From the NCBI GenBank assembly GCA_963827515.1, contig CAWHBF010000023.1, positions 558,001 through 622,000 of the forward strand: a DNA stretch of 64,000 nt, given 5' to 3'. Made by a program: the position numbers and the translations under genes. Positions 17,060 to 25,374 of the stretch are shown one piece after another (the stretch's first letter is position 1; each line of letters opens with the position of its first letter). The notes below the pieces were generated by a model, which saw only the letters and a list, made by a program, of their open reading frames with translations, had not been told where the DNA came from and made no database searches. This stretch comes from JABFSA01 sp963827515. Lineage in GTDB: Bacteria; Acidobacteriota; Vicinamibacteria; Vicinamibacterales; UBA2999.

Positions 17060-18229
17060 CTAGAGGGCTTTCTTCAGCGCCCCCACTTTGTCCGTCGCTT
17101 CCCACGTGAGGTCTTTGTCGCTCTTGCCGAAGTGTCCGTAGTTGGTCGTCTTCCCGTAAATCGGACGCCGCAGGTCGAGCTGGTCGATGATGTCGGACGG
17201 TTGGAAGCTGAACACGCGATTGACGGCGCGCGTGATCTTCGTGTCGTCCACCGTGTTCGTGCCAAACGTCTCGACATGGACGCTGACGGGATTGGGATGG
17301 CCGATCGCGTAGGCAAACTGCAGTTCGCACCGCGCGGCCAGGCCCGCTGCAACGATGTTCTTCGCAACCCAGCGGCCCATGTAGGCCGCGCTGCGGTCCA
17401 CCTTCGTTGGATCCTTGCCTGAGAACGCCCCGCCGCCATGACGGCCCATGCCGCCGTAGGTATCCACGATGATCTTGCGGCCGGTCAAACCCGTGTCGCC
17501 CTGCGGGCCGCCGACCACGAAACGCCCGGTGGGATTGATGAGGAACTCGGTCTTGTTCGTCAGCCACTTTGCAGGAAGCACCTTCCTGATGACCTTCTCG
17601 ATGCAGAACCGCTCGATCTCGGCGTGTTCCACATCCGCCGCATGCTGGGTGGAGATGACGACGTTGGAGATGGAGACGGGCTTGTCGTTCTCGTAGACGA
17701 CCGACACCTGGGACTTCGCATCGGGGCGCAGCCACGCGGCGCCTCCCGCCTTACGGATGCGCGTCAGCTCACGACCGAGGCGATGCGCGAACATGATCGG
17801 CGCGGGCATGAGCTCGGGGGTTTCGTTGCACGCATAACCGAACATCAAACCCTGATCGCCGGCGCCCTGCTTCGCGGTCTTCTTGCCCTTGGCCTTGCGC
17901 GCGTCAACACCCTGCGCGATGTCGGGAGACTGCTGGGTGACGAGGACGTTCACGAACACCTTGTCCGCATGAAACACGTCGTCGTCGTTCACATAGCCGA
18001 TCTCGCGGATCGTCTTCCGCGCGATATCGACGTAATCGAGCTTGGCCTTGGTCGTGATTTCGCCACCGATGATGGCCAGGTTGGACTTCACGTACGTCTC
18101 GCAGGCGACGCGGCTCATCTTGTCCTGTGCGAGGCAGGCGTCGAGGACTGCGTCGGAGATCGTGTCTGCCACCTTGTCTGGATGGCCTTCGCCGACGGAC
18201 TCGGAAGAGAAAATGTAGCGGTTGCTCAT
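17060..18229 (-). CDS. metK: S-adenosylmethionine synthetase
   Basis: 389 residues and essentially complete. Family signatures are SESVGEGHPDKVADTISD at the N-terminus, GAGDQGLMFGYACNE in the middle and GGGAFSGKDPTKVDRSAAY. It makes S-adenosylmethionine from methionine and ATP in the cytoplasm. It probably heads a short operon with sixA. A candidate promoter with an inverted repeat lies directly upstream. Confidence 0.97.
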   Translation of the reverse strand: MSNRYIFSSESVGEGHPDKVADTISDAVLDACLAQDKMSRVACETYVKSNLAIIGGEITTKAKLDYVDIARKTIREIGYVNDDDVFHADKVFVNVLVTQQSPDIAQGVDARKAKGKKTAKQGAGDQGLMFGYACNETPELMPAPIMFAHRLGRELTRIRKAGGAAWLRPDAKSQVSVVYENDKPVSISNVVISTQHAADVEHAEIERFCIEKVIRKVLPAKWLTNKTEFLINPTGRFVVGGPQGDTGLTGRKIIVDTYGGMGRHGGGAFSGKDPTKVDRSAAYMGRWVAKNIVAAGLAARCELQFAYAIGHPNPVSVHVETFGTNTVDDTKITRAVNRVFSFQPSDIIDQLDLRRPIYGKTTNYGHFGKSDKDLTWEATDKVGALKKAL

Positions 18230-18371
18230 GTGTTGTTCTGCTCGTTTTCGTTCAGTGCGTGGATGTCATATTAGCGCCTCAGAATGCGACATCCCAAGAG
18301 ACTGAGAGTGGCCCAGCGGCGCGGCCCCTGTCAAGGCGCCGATGCAATGGCGCGACAGCGCGCGAGGCAAG
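18230..18371 (-). promoter_or_regulatory. metK promoter with flanking inverted repeat
   Basis: On the minus strand TTGGGA (18,292-18,297) and TAATAT (18,268-18,273) are 18 nt apart and resemble -35 and -10 elements. GGATGTC and GACATCC (plus coordinates 18,261-18,267 and 18,288-18,294) form a perfect 7-bp inverted repeat bracketing the -10, so it could be an operator or an RNA stem. No known SAM or SAH riboswitch consensus was recognised. Confidence 0.45.
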
Positions 18372-19043
18372 TTACCGGACGCCGGATGGTCGCTGCTTCA
18401 GGATCCCGAGGTGGACTTTTGCAACCATGTGCATGTAGCCACCGGCGGCAGCGAAGCGATCCGCAGCCGCCGCGGTGATGTGCTCGAGTGCGCGGCGGTC
18501 GTCGCCGAGGGCCTCGAAGTAGAGCCCCAGGTATAGCTGGGCGTAGAACTGAGCGCTCGGCTGCGAGCCCGCGGCCTTCAGCACGGCCTCAGGCGTCAGC
18601 ACTCCTCGAAACAAGTCGTAAACCTGCCGCATCGGCACCCGCGCGTCGGGGCCCACGGGGAGCAGCGCGGCCTTGGCCTTGGCGGGCGACTCGGCTCGCG
18701 CGACGCAGAGGAAATGCCACGCGGCGTTTTCGACATCATTGGGATTGACGGTTCGGTGCGACTCGAACTGCGCGCGACAGTCGGCGAAGCGCCCGGCGTA
18801 GTAAAGCGTGATGCCCCGCTGCCACAACTCCGGCGCTACGTCGGGTCGCACCTTGATCAACGCATCGAATCCCGCGACAGACTCGGAAATACGTCCGCGT
18901 TCGAAATCCGCGACAGCACGGTCGAGCAATTCTCGCGGCTGCTGGGCCACGAGGATTGGCGACGACAGGACGACCAAGGACGCGATGATCGCAAGCTCGA
19001 CCGAGGTGACACCGACGCGCAGCAATCGAAACCTGTTGAACAT
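18372..19043 (-). CDS. exported TPR-repeat protein
   Basis: 223 residues. An N-terminal hydrophobic segment (about 13-34, ending LVAQQ) is followed by tetratricopeptide-like helices (ELLDRAVADFERGRISESV, ELWQRGITLYYAGRF and FYAQLYLGLYFEALGDDRRA). TPRs mediate protein-protein contacts; NlpI-like envelope proteins are comparable. It starts one base after the stop of the BamB-like gene, so the two are an operon and may act together in the envelope. Confidence 0.65.
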   Translation of the reverse strand: MFNRFRLLRVGVTSVELAIIASLVVLSSPILVAQQPRELLDRAVADFERGRISESVAGFDALIKVRPDVAPELWQRGITLYYAGRFADCRAQFESHRTVNPNDVENAAWHFLCVARAESPAKAKAALLPVGPDARVPMRQVYDLFRGVLTPEAVLKAAGSQPSAQFYAQLYLGLYFEALGDDRRALEHITAAAADRFAAAGGYMHMVAKVHLGILKQRPSGVR

Positions 19044-19044
19044 G

Positions 19045-20274
19045 TCAGCGTCGCAGGTCGAGGGCGACCAGCGTGTTCTCGTTTCTCACGAACATGAAGC
19101 CGTCCGACAAAGCGGGATACGCCCTCACCGTCGCCGGCAGAACCTGCGCGCGGGCGAGTGGCTTGAACGCATCGGGCGACGCCGCCGCCAGGATCAACTC
19201 GCCTGACTCCCGCATGATGACAAGGCGGTCCCCAGCGAGCATCACCGACCCGGCGCGGAACTGGTCCTGACTCCAACGAACCTTCCCGGTGCGTAACTCG
19301 ACGGCACGGAAGCTCGGGCCGAACTCCTGTCGTCCGTGATAGCCGTACAGGAATCCCTGATGGTGCACGCTCGTCGAGTAGTGATTCGACAGGACCTCGT
19401 CGGAGGTCCACAGCTCCTTGAGCGTCGATCCAGTGATCTCGAACACGCCCGCGCCGGGCCCGTATTCAGACGAAACGAACAAGAGATTCCCGACAACGAC
19501 CGGCGTGGCCACATTGACGGAGGCAGCCTGCCGTGCCCGCCACGGCCGCTGAAACTGCACCTGCCCTGTGGCCGGGTCGAGACCGACGAGGTTGGCGCGG
19601 GTCAGGAAGATCGCGAGCCGGCGGCCGCCGATCGTGGCACCCGCCGCGGACGAATAGCTCGCGCCATCAGTCGTCGCGGTCCAGAGGACCTTACCGCTCT
19701 TGGCGTCGAAGGCCACGATGCCCGCCTTCGGCCCGCCCACGTTCGCCAGGACGCGGCCGTCCTCGACTAGCGGAGAACCGGCGGCGCCAAAGAAGCCCTT
19801 CGGTACCCCGAAGGTGCGCATGGCCTCCACGCTCCAGACCTTCGTGCCTTTCGCGAGGTCGACGGCATGGAGTTGTCCTTCGGCGCCATACGTATAGATG
19901 ATGCCGTTGGCCACGACGGGTACAGCGCGCGGCCCCTCGTCAAAGCCGAAGTCGTCTCGGTAGGTCGTCGCATACGCGTAACGCCACTGCGCCGCGCCTG
20001 TCTTGACATCGAACGCATCGACAACCTCCTGGTTGCCAACGCGATGAAACAGGATGACGCGTCCCTGGACGACGACGGGACCGCTGAATCCCTGTCCGAC
20101 CGGCACGCGCCAAACGACCTTCGGCCCCTGGGCCGGCCAGGATTCCGAGAGCGCGGGTCCGCGGTACACGCCGGTGCGATCGGAACCGAGGAACTGCGGC
20201 CAGTCCTGCGCCGCCACTCGGGCGGCAATGGCAAACGCCAAGAGCGTAGCCGCAGCGATCAGGCCTCGTGGCAT
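19045..20274 (-). CDS. exported PQQ-like beta-propeller (BamB-like) protein
   Basis: 409 residues from ATG 20274, giving a clean signal peptide ending RVAAQ. Repeated blades with W and G-x-W/L motifs (GAAQWRYAYATTYRD, GTKVWSVEAM, GKVLWTATTDG, GKVRWSQDQF) indicate a PQQ/BamB-type eight-bladed propeller. The opening DWPQFLGSDRTGV is common in planctomycete and acidobacterial proteins of this fold that are not BamB. A role in outer-membrane assembly is therefore not certain. TATGTT about 14 nt upstream could be the -10. Confidence 0.75.
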   Translation of the reverse strand: MPRGLIAAATLLAFAIAARVAAQDWPQFLGSDRTGVYRGPALSESWPAQGPKVVWRVPVGQGFSGPVVVQGRVILFHRVGNQEVVDAFDVKTGAAQWRYAYATTYRDDFGFDEGPRAVPVVANGIIYTYGAEGQLHAVDLAKGTKVWSVEAMRTFGVPKGFFGAAGSPLVEDGRVLANVGGPKAGIVAFDAKSGKVLWTATTDGASYSSAAGATIGGRRLAIFLTRANLVGLDPATGQVQFQRPWRARQAASVNVATPVVVGNLLFVSSEYGPGAGVFEITGSTLKELWTSDEVLSNHYSTSVHHQGFLYGYHGRQEFGPSFRAVELRTGKVRWSQDQFRAGSVMLAGDRLVIMRESGELILAAASPDAFKPLARAQVLPATVRAYPALSDGFMFVRNENTLVALDLRR

Positions 20275-20351
20275 GGGACGGCGGCTAACATACCACCTCC
20301 GACGCGTCCGGCTTGCGTCGACGCGGCCCTTTTTGGTACCCTGCTGACTCA

Positions 20352-20426
20352 ATGTTCAGCGGCCTCCATCGTGCGCACCATCACCACCACGGCCATACGG
20401 CCGTCTGGCAGGTCTGCGCGCGCTGA
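20352..20426 (+). CDS. hisL: his operon leader peptide (24 aa, seven His codons)
   Basis: ATG 20352 to TGA 20426 encodes a 24-residue peptide whose residues 6, 9-13 and 15 are histidine, including five consecutive His codons (CAC CAT CAC CAC CAC). It lies upstream of a strong intrinsic terminator and the his operon. This is the hallmark of ribosome-mediated attenuation: scarce charged His-tRNA stalls the ribosome and prevents terminator formation. A weak promoter TTGCGT-18-TACCCT (20,313-20,342) would give an almost leaderless transcript. The peptide itself has no expected function. Confidence 0.9.
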   Translation: MFSGLHRAHHHHHGHTAVWQVCAR

Positions 20427-20470
20427 GGGGAAACGACACACAGAACCCCACACCAGCTGAAACGCATGCA

Positions 20471-20499
20471 GCCCCGCCGGACCAGTGGCGGGGTTTTTT
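20471..20499 (+). terminator. his attenuator, rho-independent terminator
   Basis: CCCCGCC (20,472-20,478) pairs with GGCGGGG (20,487-20,493) around an 8-nt loop, followed directly by six T residues. It lies 45 nt after the leader stop codon and 33 nt before hisI. GCTGAGGGG (20,422-20,430) and CCCC...CAGC (20,446-20,457) between leader and terminator can form a competing stem. Confidence 0.9.
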
Positions 20500-20532
20500 G
20501 TTGTACCGAACTTTGAATCTGGAACTCGAACT

Positions 20533-20859
20533 ATGGACTTTTCAAAACTTGACGGACTGATTCCGGCGGTCGTGCAGGACCACGTCAGCGGAGAGGTGCT
20601 GATGGTGGGCTTCATGAACGCGGAGGCCTGGGACATCACGCGCCAGACGGGCTACGTGACCTTCTACAGCCGCACGCGCAACAAGCTCTGGACGAAGGGC
20701 GAAACCTCGGGCAACCGGCTCGCCGTCCGCGACATCCTGATCGACTGCGACGACGACACCGTGCTGGTGAAGGCCGAACGGCAGGGCGACGGCAATGTGT
20801 GTCACACGGGTGAGCGGACCTGTTTCTTTCAACGCGCGGAGGGCGTGACGATTCCATGA
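20533..20859 (+). CDS. hisI: phosphoribosyl-AMP cyclohydrolase
   Basis: 108 residues. The metal site DCDDDT (71-76) and the zinc cysteines Cys72, Cys90 and Cys97 (CHTGERTCFF) identify HisI. It opens the adenine ring of phosphoribosyl-AMP, the third step of histidine synthesis. It lacks the HisE pyrophosphatase domain and no hisE is in this cluster. First gene after the attenuator; it overlaps hisG by 4 nt (ATGA). Confidence 0.95.
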   Translation: MDFSKLDGLIPAVVQDHVSGEVLMVGFMNAEAWDITRQTGYVTFYSRTRNKLWTKGETSGNRLAVRDILIDCDDDTVLVKAERQGDGNVCHTGERTCFFQRAEGVTIP

Positions 20860-21743
20860 AACTCAAACTCGGGATCCCGAAGGGTTCGCTGCAGGACTCG
20901 ACGATTCAGCTGTTCGCGCGCGCGGGCTTCAACATCTACGTCAACTCACGGTCGTACTTCCCCACGATCGACGACCCTGACGTGGAGTGCATGCTGATTC
21001 GCGCGCAGGAGATGGCGCGGTACGTCTCCGACGGCGTCCTCGACGCCGGCCTCACGGGCCAGGACTGGATCGAGGAGAACAGGCTGAGCGGCGCGGGCAA
21101 GCACCCGATCACGAGCCTTGCCGACCTGATCTATTCGAAGCAGAGCTTCGGCAAAGTGAAGTGGGTGCTGGCCGCACCAGAAGGCTCGCGCTTCAAGACG
21201 GCAAAAGACTTCGACGGCGGCACGGTTGCCACGGAACTGGTGCGCGTGACGAAGGCCTACTTCGATCGGCTCGGCGTGAACGTCAACGTGGAGTTCTCCT
21301 GGGGCGCCACGGAGGTCAAACCGCCAGTCCTCGCCGACGGCATCGTGGAGGCCACGGAAACCGGATCGACGCTCCGTGCGAACCGGCTGGCGATCCTCGA
21401 CACGATCATGGAGTCGAATACGCAGCTCATCGCCAACGATGTCGCGCTCGCCGATTCCTGGAAGCGCGACAAGCTCAGCAACATCGCCCTGCTCCTTCGC
21501 GCGGCGATTGCAGCCCAGGGGCGCGTGGGGCTGATGCTCAACGTGCGCCGAACCGACCTCGACGGGATTCTGGTCTTGCTGCCGTCGCTGCAGGGTCCGA
21601 CGATCTCGTCGCTGAGCGACCCGGACTGGGTCGCGGTCAATACGATCATCGAAGAAAAAACGGTGCGCGACCTGATCCCGAAGGTCAAAGCCGCGGGCGG
21701 ACAGGGGATCGTTGAATATCCTCTCAACAAGATCGTGCTGTAG
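20856..21743 (+). CDS. hisG: ATP phosphoribosyltransferase, long form
   Basis: 295 residues, the length of the long HisG with a C-terminal regulatory ACT-like domain. LKLGIPKGSLQDSTIQLFAR and GLTGQDWIEEN mark the N-terminal catalytic lobes and the DLIPKVKAAGGQGIVEYPLN end marks the regulatory domain. It catalyses the committed step of histidine synthesis and is expected to be histidine-inhibited. HisZ is not needed for this form. It overlaps hisI and is followed by a 144-bp gap holding two hairpin repeats before hisD. Confidence 0.95.
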   Translation: MKLKLGIPKGSLQDSTIQLFARAGFNIYVNSRSYFPTIDDPDVECMLIRAQEMARYVSDGVLDAGLTGQDWIEENRLSGAGKHPITSLADLIYSKQSFGKVKWVLAAPEGSRFKTAKDFDGGTVATELVRVTKAYFDRLGVNVNVEFSWGATEVKPPVLADGIVEATETGSTLRANRLAILDTIMESNTQLIANDVALADSWKRDKLSNIALLLRAAIAAQGRVGLMLNVRRTDLDGILVLLPSLQGPTISSLSDPDWVAVNTIIEEKTVRDLIPKVKAAGGQGIVEYPLNKIVL

Positions 21744-21767
21744 TCGGACTGAGGAGATGGGGACACG

Positions 21768-21838
21768 GGCCACAGAGGCACAGAGACACAGAGGAAATCC
21801 AGTTAGGGTTCTCCGTGCCTCTGCGTCTCTGTGGCTCG
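21768..21838. repeat. family A hairpin inside the his operon
   Basis: GCCACAGAGGCACAGAGACA and TGCCTCTGCGTCTCTGTGGC are nearly perfect arms of about 24 bp around an AGTTAGGGTT loop, one of the strongest hairpins in the window. It sits between hisG and hisD on the same strand, where it may cause partial termination, RNA processing or stabilisation of the upstream mRNA. Confidence 0.75.
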
Positions 21839-21854
21839 GGATTCGAAGGAGTAG

Positions 21855-21880
21855 GCCGGGTTCCGCGAAGCGGACCCGGC
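21855..21880. repeat. family G hairpin immediately before hisD
   Basis: GCCGGGTTCCGC and GCGGACCCGGC pair around GAA, followed by GGAG as the hisD ribosome-binding site 6 nt before ATG 21888. A sister copy occurs at 38,933-38,960. A stem abutting the ribosome-binding site may influence hisD translation. Confidence 0.65.
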
Positions 21881-21887
21881 GGAGTCA

Positions 21888-23126
21888 ATGCTGAAGATCG
21901 TTGAATCCCGTAATCGTCGAGCTGTCATGGCACTGCTCGTGCCAGCGAACAGGCGCGATGTCGTCACGGAACGTCGTGTCGCCGCGATCGTGGCGGCGGT
22001 CCGTCGTGATGGCGACCGCGCGTTGCTCCGGTATGCCAAGCGCTTCGACCCGCTCGACGGCCCAATCGAGGTCACCGAGGCCGAGATGAGGTCCGCAGCC
22101 GTAACCGTCCCCAGGCCGGTACGCTCGGCCATACGTGCTGCAGCTCGCAACATCCGCACGGTCGCCAAGCGTCAGGTCCCGAAGGGGTGGCGCGCGCAGG
22201 TCGCACCTGGCGTCACGATCGAGCAACGGATCGTCCCGCTCGATCGCGTGGGCTGCTACGTGCCGGGCGGCCGGTATCCCCTGCCCTCTTCCCTTCTGAT
22301 GACGGCGATCCCTGCGAAGGCCGCCGGCGTGGCAGAGGTCGTCGTGGTCTGCCCGCGCCCGGATCCCGTGGTCATGGCGGCCGCGATCGAGGCCGGCGTC
22401 TCACGTCTCTTCCGCATCGGCGGGGCACACGCCGTGGCGGCCCTCGCCTACGGTACCGCTACGGTCCCACGCGTGGACAAGATCGTCGGGCCGGGGAATC
22501 GCTATGTGGCAGCGGCGAAAGCGCTCGTCGCCTCGGACTGCGGTATCGACTTCTACGCGGGTCCGAGCGAGATCGTCATCGTCTCCTCCCGCGGGCCCGC
22601 GGGCTGGATCGCCGCTGACCTGATCGCACAAGCGGAACACGACCCGGACGCGCGGGCCGTGCTCATCACTCCGAGCCGTGCCCTGGCCGCGAGGGTCGCG
22701 CGGGAGGTTGCGGCCCGCATGCCCGCCGAGGGGCCGGCCAGTCAGTCGCTCCGCGCTCATGGCGGCATCATCGTGACGACGTCCGCCGACGAAGCCATGG
22801 AGCTCGCCAATCTCGCCGCGCCAGAGCACCTGGTCGTGGACGACGAGCGACAGGCCTCGAAGATACGGTGCGCGGGCTCCGTGTTCGTGGGCGCGTGGTC
22901 GGCCCAGGTCGGCGGCGACTATGCCTTCGGTTCGAACCACGTGCTGCCCACGTCTGGTGCAGCGAGGTCGCGTGGCGGGCTCTCCGCGGTGGACTTCGTG
23001 CGACAGATCACCGTTCAACGCGTCACGCCGGCTGGACTACGGCGAATCGGCGACACGGTGATGACGCTCGCCACGGCCGAAGGGCTGAAGGCGCATGCGG
23101 CGTCCATCGCGATCAGGGTGACGTAA
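21888..23126 (+). CDS. hisD: histidinol dehydrogenase
   Basis: 412 residues. Signatures include VGCYVPGGRYPLPSS, KIVGPGNRYVAAAK, IDFYAGPSEI and the zinc-ligand region NHVLPTSGAARSRGGLS. It oxidises histidinol to histidine in two NAD-dependent steps. The stop overlaps the hisC start by one base (TAATG), so translation is coupled. The start is placed right after a family G hairpin. Confidence 0.96.
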   Translation: MLKIVESRNRRAVMALLVPANRRDVVTERRVAAIVAAVRRDGDRALLRYAKRFDPLDGPIEVTEAEMRSAAVTVPRPVRSAIRAAARNIRTVAKRQVPKGWRAQVAPGVTIEQRIVPLDRVGCYVPGGRYPLPSSLLMTAIPAKAAGVAEVVVVCPRPDPVVMAAAIEAGVSRLFRIGGAHAVAALAYGTATVPRVDKIVGPGNRYVAAAKALVASDCGIDFYAGPSEIVIVSSRGPAGWIAADLIAQAEHDPDARAVLITPSRALAARVAREVAARMPAEGPASQSLRAHGGIIVTTSADEAMELANLAAPEHLVVDDERQASKIRCAGSVFVGAWSAQVGGDYAFGSNHVLPTSGAARSRGGLSAVDFVRQITVQRVTPAGLRRIGDTVMTLATAEGLKAHAASIAIRVT

Positions 23127-24160
23127 TGGTGCTACAGGGATATCCCAGCCCCGGAGAGGGATTGCGGCTGCACTTGAACGAGAACACGGGCGGCTGCTCG
23201 GATCGAGTACTCGAAGCCATTCGCCAGGTCCGTCCGAGCGACGTCTCCACCTATCCGCAGTACCGTGAGGCGGTCGATGCCACGGCACGGCACTTCGGTG
23301 TGAACCCCGACTGGGTGCTGCTCACGAACGGGCTGGACGAGGGCATCCTCATGGCCGCGGTCGGGCATATTGCCAAGGCGCGCGTGCACGACGCGGAAAC
23401 GATCATTCCGCAGCCCGCCTTCGATCCGTACCCCAACTCGACAATGGCGGTGGGAGCCAAGGCCGTGTGGGTGCCGCCTGGGCCCGACTTCGCGTTTCCG
23501 ACGCAGGCGGTCATCGATGCGGTGACGCCCCGCACACGGATGATCTTTCTCAACACCCCGAACAATCCGACCGGACAGCTCATCACCACGACCGACCTCG
23601 CCCGCATCTGCGAGGCAGCGCCTCACGCGGTGGTACTCATCGACGAGGCCTACATCGAGTTCGGAGGGACGACGTTTCTGCCGCAACTCGCGCGATACCC
23701 GAACGTCCTCCTCGGACGAACATTCTCGAAGGCGTATGGTCTCGCCGGCCTGCGCGTCGGCGTCGTCATCGGCCAGCCTCAGGCGCTCGATCCCGTGCGG
23801 TCCGTCACGTTGCCGTTCAACATCAACGGCATCGCCCTGACCGCCATGCAAGCGGCGCTGGAGGACACCGAGTTCCTGCCCCGCTACGCAGCGCAGGTCA
23901 AGGACTCTCGGGAGTTGCTGTACAGCGCATGCCGTCGTCTGGGGTTGCCGTTCTGGCCCAGCGCGGCCAACTACGTCATGGTGCGCGTCGGAGAGACGGC
24001 GCCCTTCGTCGCAGCCATGGCGGCCAGAACGATTCACGTTCGCGACCGGTCGAAGGATCCAACCACCCCTGGGTGCATCCGGATCACGACCGGGATCCTT
24101 CCCCACACGCTCGCCGCGATCGAAGCGCTGGACACCGTGATGGCCGCGAGGCAGGCATGA
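23126..24160 (+). CDS. hisC: histidinol-phosphate aminotransferase
   Basis: 344 residues of the class I/II aminotransferase fold. NTPNNPTG (143-150), DEAYIEF (173-179) and PLP-lysine Lys202 in RTFSKAYGLAGLRVG are present. It converts imidazole-acetol phosphate to histidinol phosphate with glutamate. It is coupled to hisD upstream and overlaps hisB by 4 nt (ATGA). Confidence 0.95.
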   Translation: MVLQGYPSPGEGLRLHLNENTGGCSDRVLEAIRQVRPSDVSTYPQYREAVDATARHFGVNPDWVLLTNGLDEGILMAAVGHIAKARVHDAETIIPQPAFDPYPNSTMAVGAKAVWVPPGPDFAFPTQAVIDAVTPRTRMIFLNTPNNPTGQLITTTDLARICEAAPHAVVLIDEAYIEFGGTTFLPQLARYPNVLLGRTFSKAYGLAGLRVGVVIGQPQALDPVRSVTLPFNINGIALTAMQAALEDTEFLPRYAAQVKDSRELLYSACRRLGLPFWPSAANYVMVRVGETAPFVAAMAARTIHVRDRSKDPTTPGCIRITTGILPHTLAAIEALDTVMAARQA

Positions 24161-24759
24161 GCACAACGAAACCGAGAGCAGCGGCATTCAATCGACAGAC
24201 GACCGAGACGCAGATTCGAGGGCGGCTGGTCATCGATGGGCAGGGTCGCTACGACGTCAGCACCGGCATCCGGTTCCTCGACCACATGCTCGAGCTCTTC
24301 ACGCGGCACGGCGGGTTCGATCTGACACTTCGCGCGACGGGAGACCTGGACGTCGATCAACACCACACGGTCGAAGACGTCGGCATCGTCCTGGGCGAAG
24401 CCGTGCTCAAGGCCCTCGGCGATCGCAAGGGGATCAACCGCGCCGGCTATTTCGTGATGCCGATGGACGAGACACTGGCCGTGGCCGCCGTGGATCTCAG
24501 CGGGCGTCCGCACTCGGTCGTCGACCTGAAGCTGCGCGTCCGTCGCGTCGGTGATCTGCAGAGCGAGCTGATCCACGATTTCTTCGACGGTTTCGCGGCG
24601 GCCGCGCGTGCCAACGTACATGCGAAGGTCCTGTACGGCCGCTCGAGCCACCACCATGTCGAGGCCGTGTTCAAGGCGTTCGCGCGCGCGTTGCGAGTCG
24701 CGTGCGCGAAGGATCGGCGTCTCGCGAAGATGCTGCCCAGCACCAAGGGTCTGCTGTGA
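24157..24759 (+). CDS. hisB: imidazoleglycerol-phosphate dehydratase
   Basis: 200 residues. The metal-binding repeats HHTVEDVGIVLGEA and SSHHHVEAVFKAFARAL together with FLDHMLELFTRHGGFD identify the dehydratase. It is the monofunctional form with no histidinol-phosphatase domain, so that activity must be encoded elsewhere. It overlaps hisC and hisH by 4 nt each. Confidence 0.96.
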   Translation: MSTTKPRAAAFNRQTTETQIRGRLVIDGQGRYDVSTGIRFLDHMLELFTRHGGFDLTLRATGDLDVDQHHTVEDVGIVLGEAVLKALGDRKGINRAGYFVMPMDETLAVAAVDLSGRPHSVVDLKLRVRRVGDLQSELIHDFFDGFAAAARANVHAKVLYGRSSHHHVEAVFKAFARALRVACAKDRRLAKMLPSTKGLL

Positions 24760-25361
24760 TCGCGCTCATCGACTACGGCGCCGGCAATCTCACGTCGGTC
24801 AAGAAGGCTCTCACGGCGCTCGACGCTGAGTTCAAGGTGCCCTCCGCGCCAGAGGAATGTGCGGACGTCTCCGGACTGATCGTGCCAGGCGTCGGTCACT
24901 TTTCGGCGACGACGGCCCTCGGGGCCCCGTGGCGGCAGGCGATCGGATCGGCCGTGGATAGCGGGACTCCACTCCTCGGGATCTGTGTCGGCATGCAGTG
25001 GTTGTTCGAAGGCAGCGAGGAGGCGCCAGACGTCCCCGGCCTGGGCCTGCTCACCGGGACCTGTCGATTGCTGCGGGGCGACGCCGATCGGCGCTTGAAG
25101 ATTCCCCACGTCGGCTGGAACGCGCTGGAGCTCCCCCGAACATCTCGACTGCTCGCCGGGCTGGCGTCAGGTGCGTACGTTTACTTCACACACTCCTTTG
25201 CCGCACCGGTCACGCCTGATTGCGTCGCATCGACGAGGCACACCGACGCATTTGCCGCCGCCGTCGAACGTGACAACGTCTTTGGCGTCCAGTTCCACCC
25301 CGAGAAGTCCGCCGACGCAGGTCTCCAGATCCTGCGGAACTATCTCGAGCTCTGCGGATAG
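24756..25361 (+). CDS. hisH: imidazole glycerol phosphate synthase, glutaminase subunit
   Basis: 201 residues, class I glutamine amidotransferase. The catalytic triad is Cys77 in GICVGMQ with His181 and Glu183 in FHPEKS. It supplies ammonia to HisF. GTG 24756 is fixed by the GTGA overlap with hisB. The partner hisF begins 13 nt after its stop. Confidence 0.95.
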   Translation: MIALIDYGAGNLTSVKKALTALDAEFKVPSAPEECADVSGLIVPGVGHFSATTALGAPWRQAIGSAVDSGTPLLGICVGMQWLFEGSEEAPDVPGLGLLTGTCRLLRGDADRRLKIPHVGWNALELPRTSRLLAGLASGAYVYFTHSFAAPVTPDCVASTRHTDAFAAAVERDNVFGVQFHPEKSADAGLQILRNYLELCG

Positions 25362-25374
25362 CCAGCGCCTACCC

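Noticed and set aside
18230..18371. SAM or SAH riboswitch upstream of metK
   Set aside because: The region was compared by eye with SAM-I, SAM-II and SAH consensus elements and no conserved core was found; the predicted 5' leader is only about 30 nt.
19045..20274. true BamB outer-membrane assembly lipoprotein
   Set aside because: The propeller fold fits, but there is no lipobox cysteine and no bam or der gene context.
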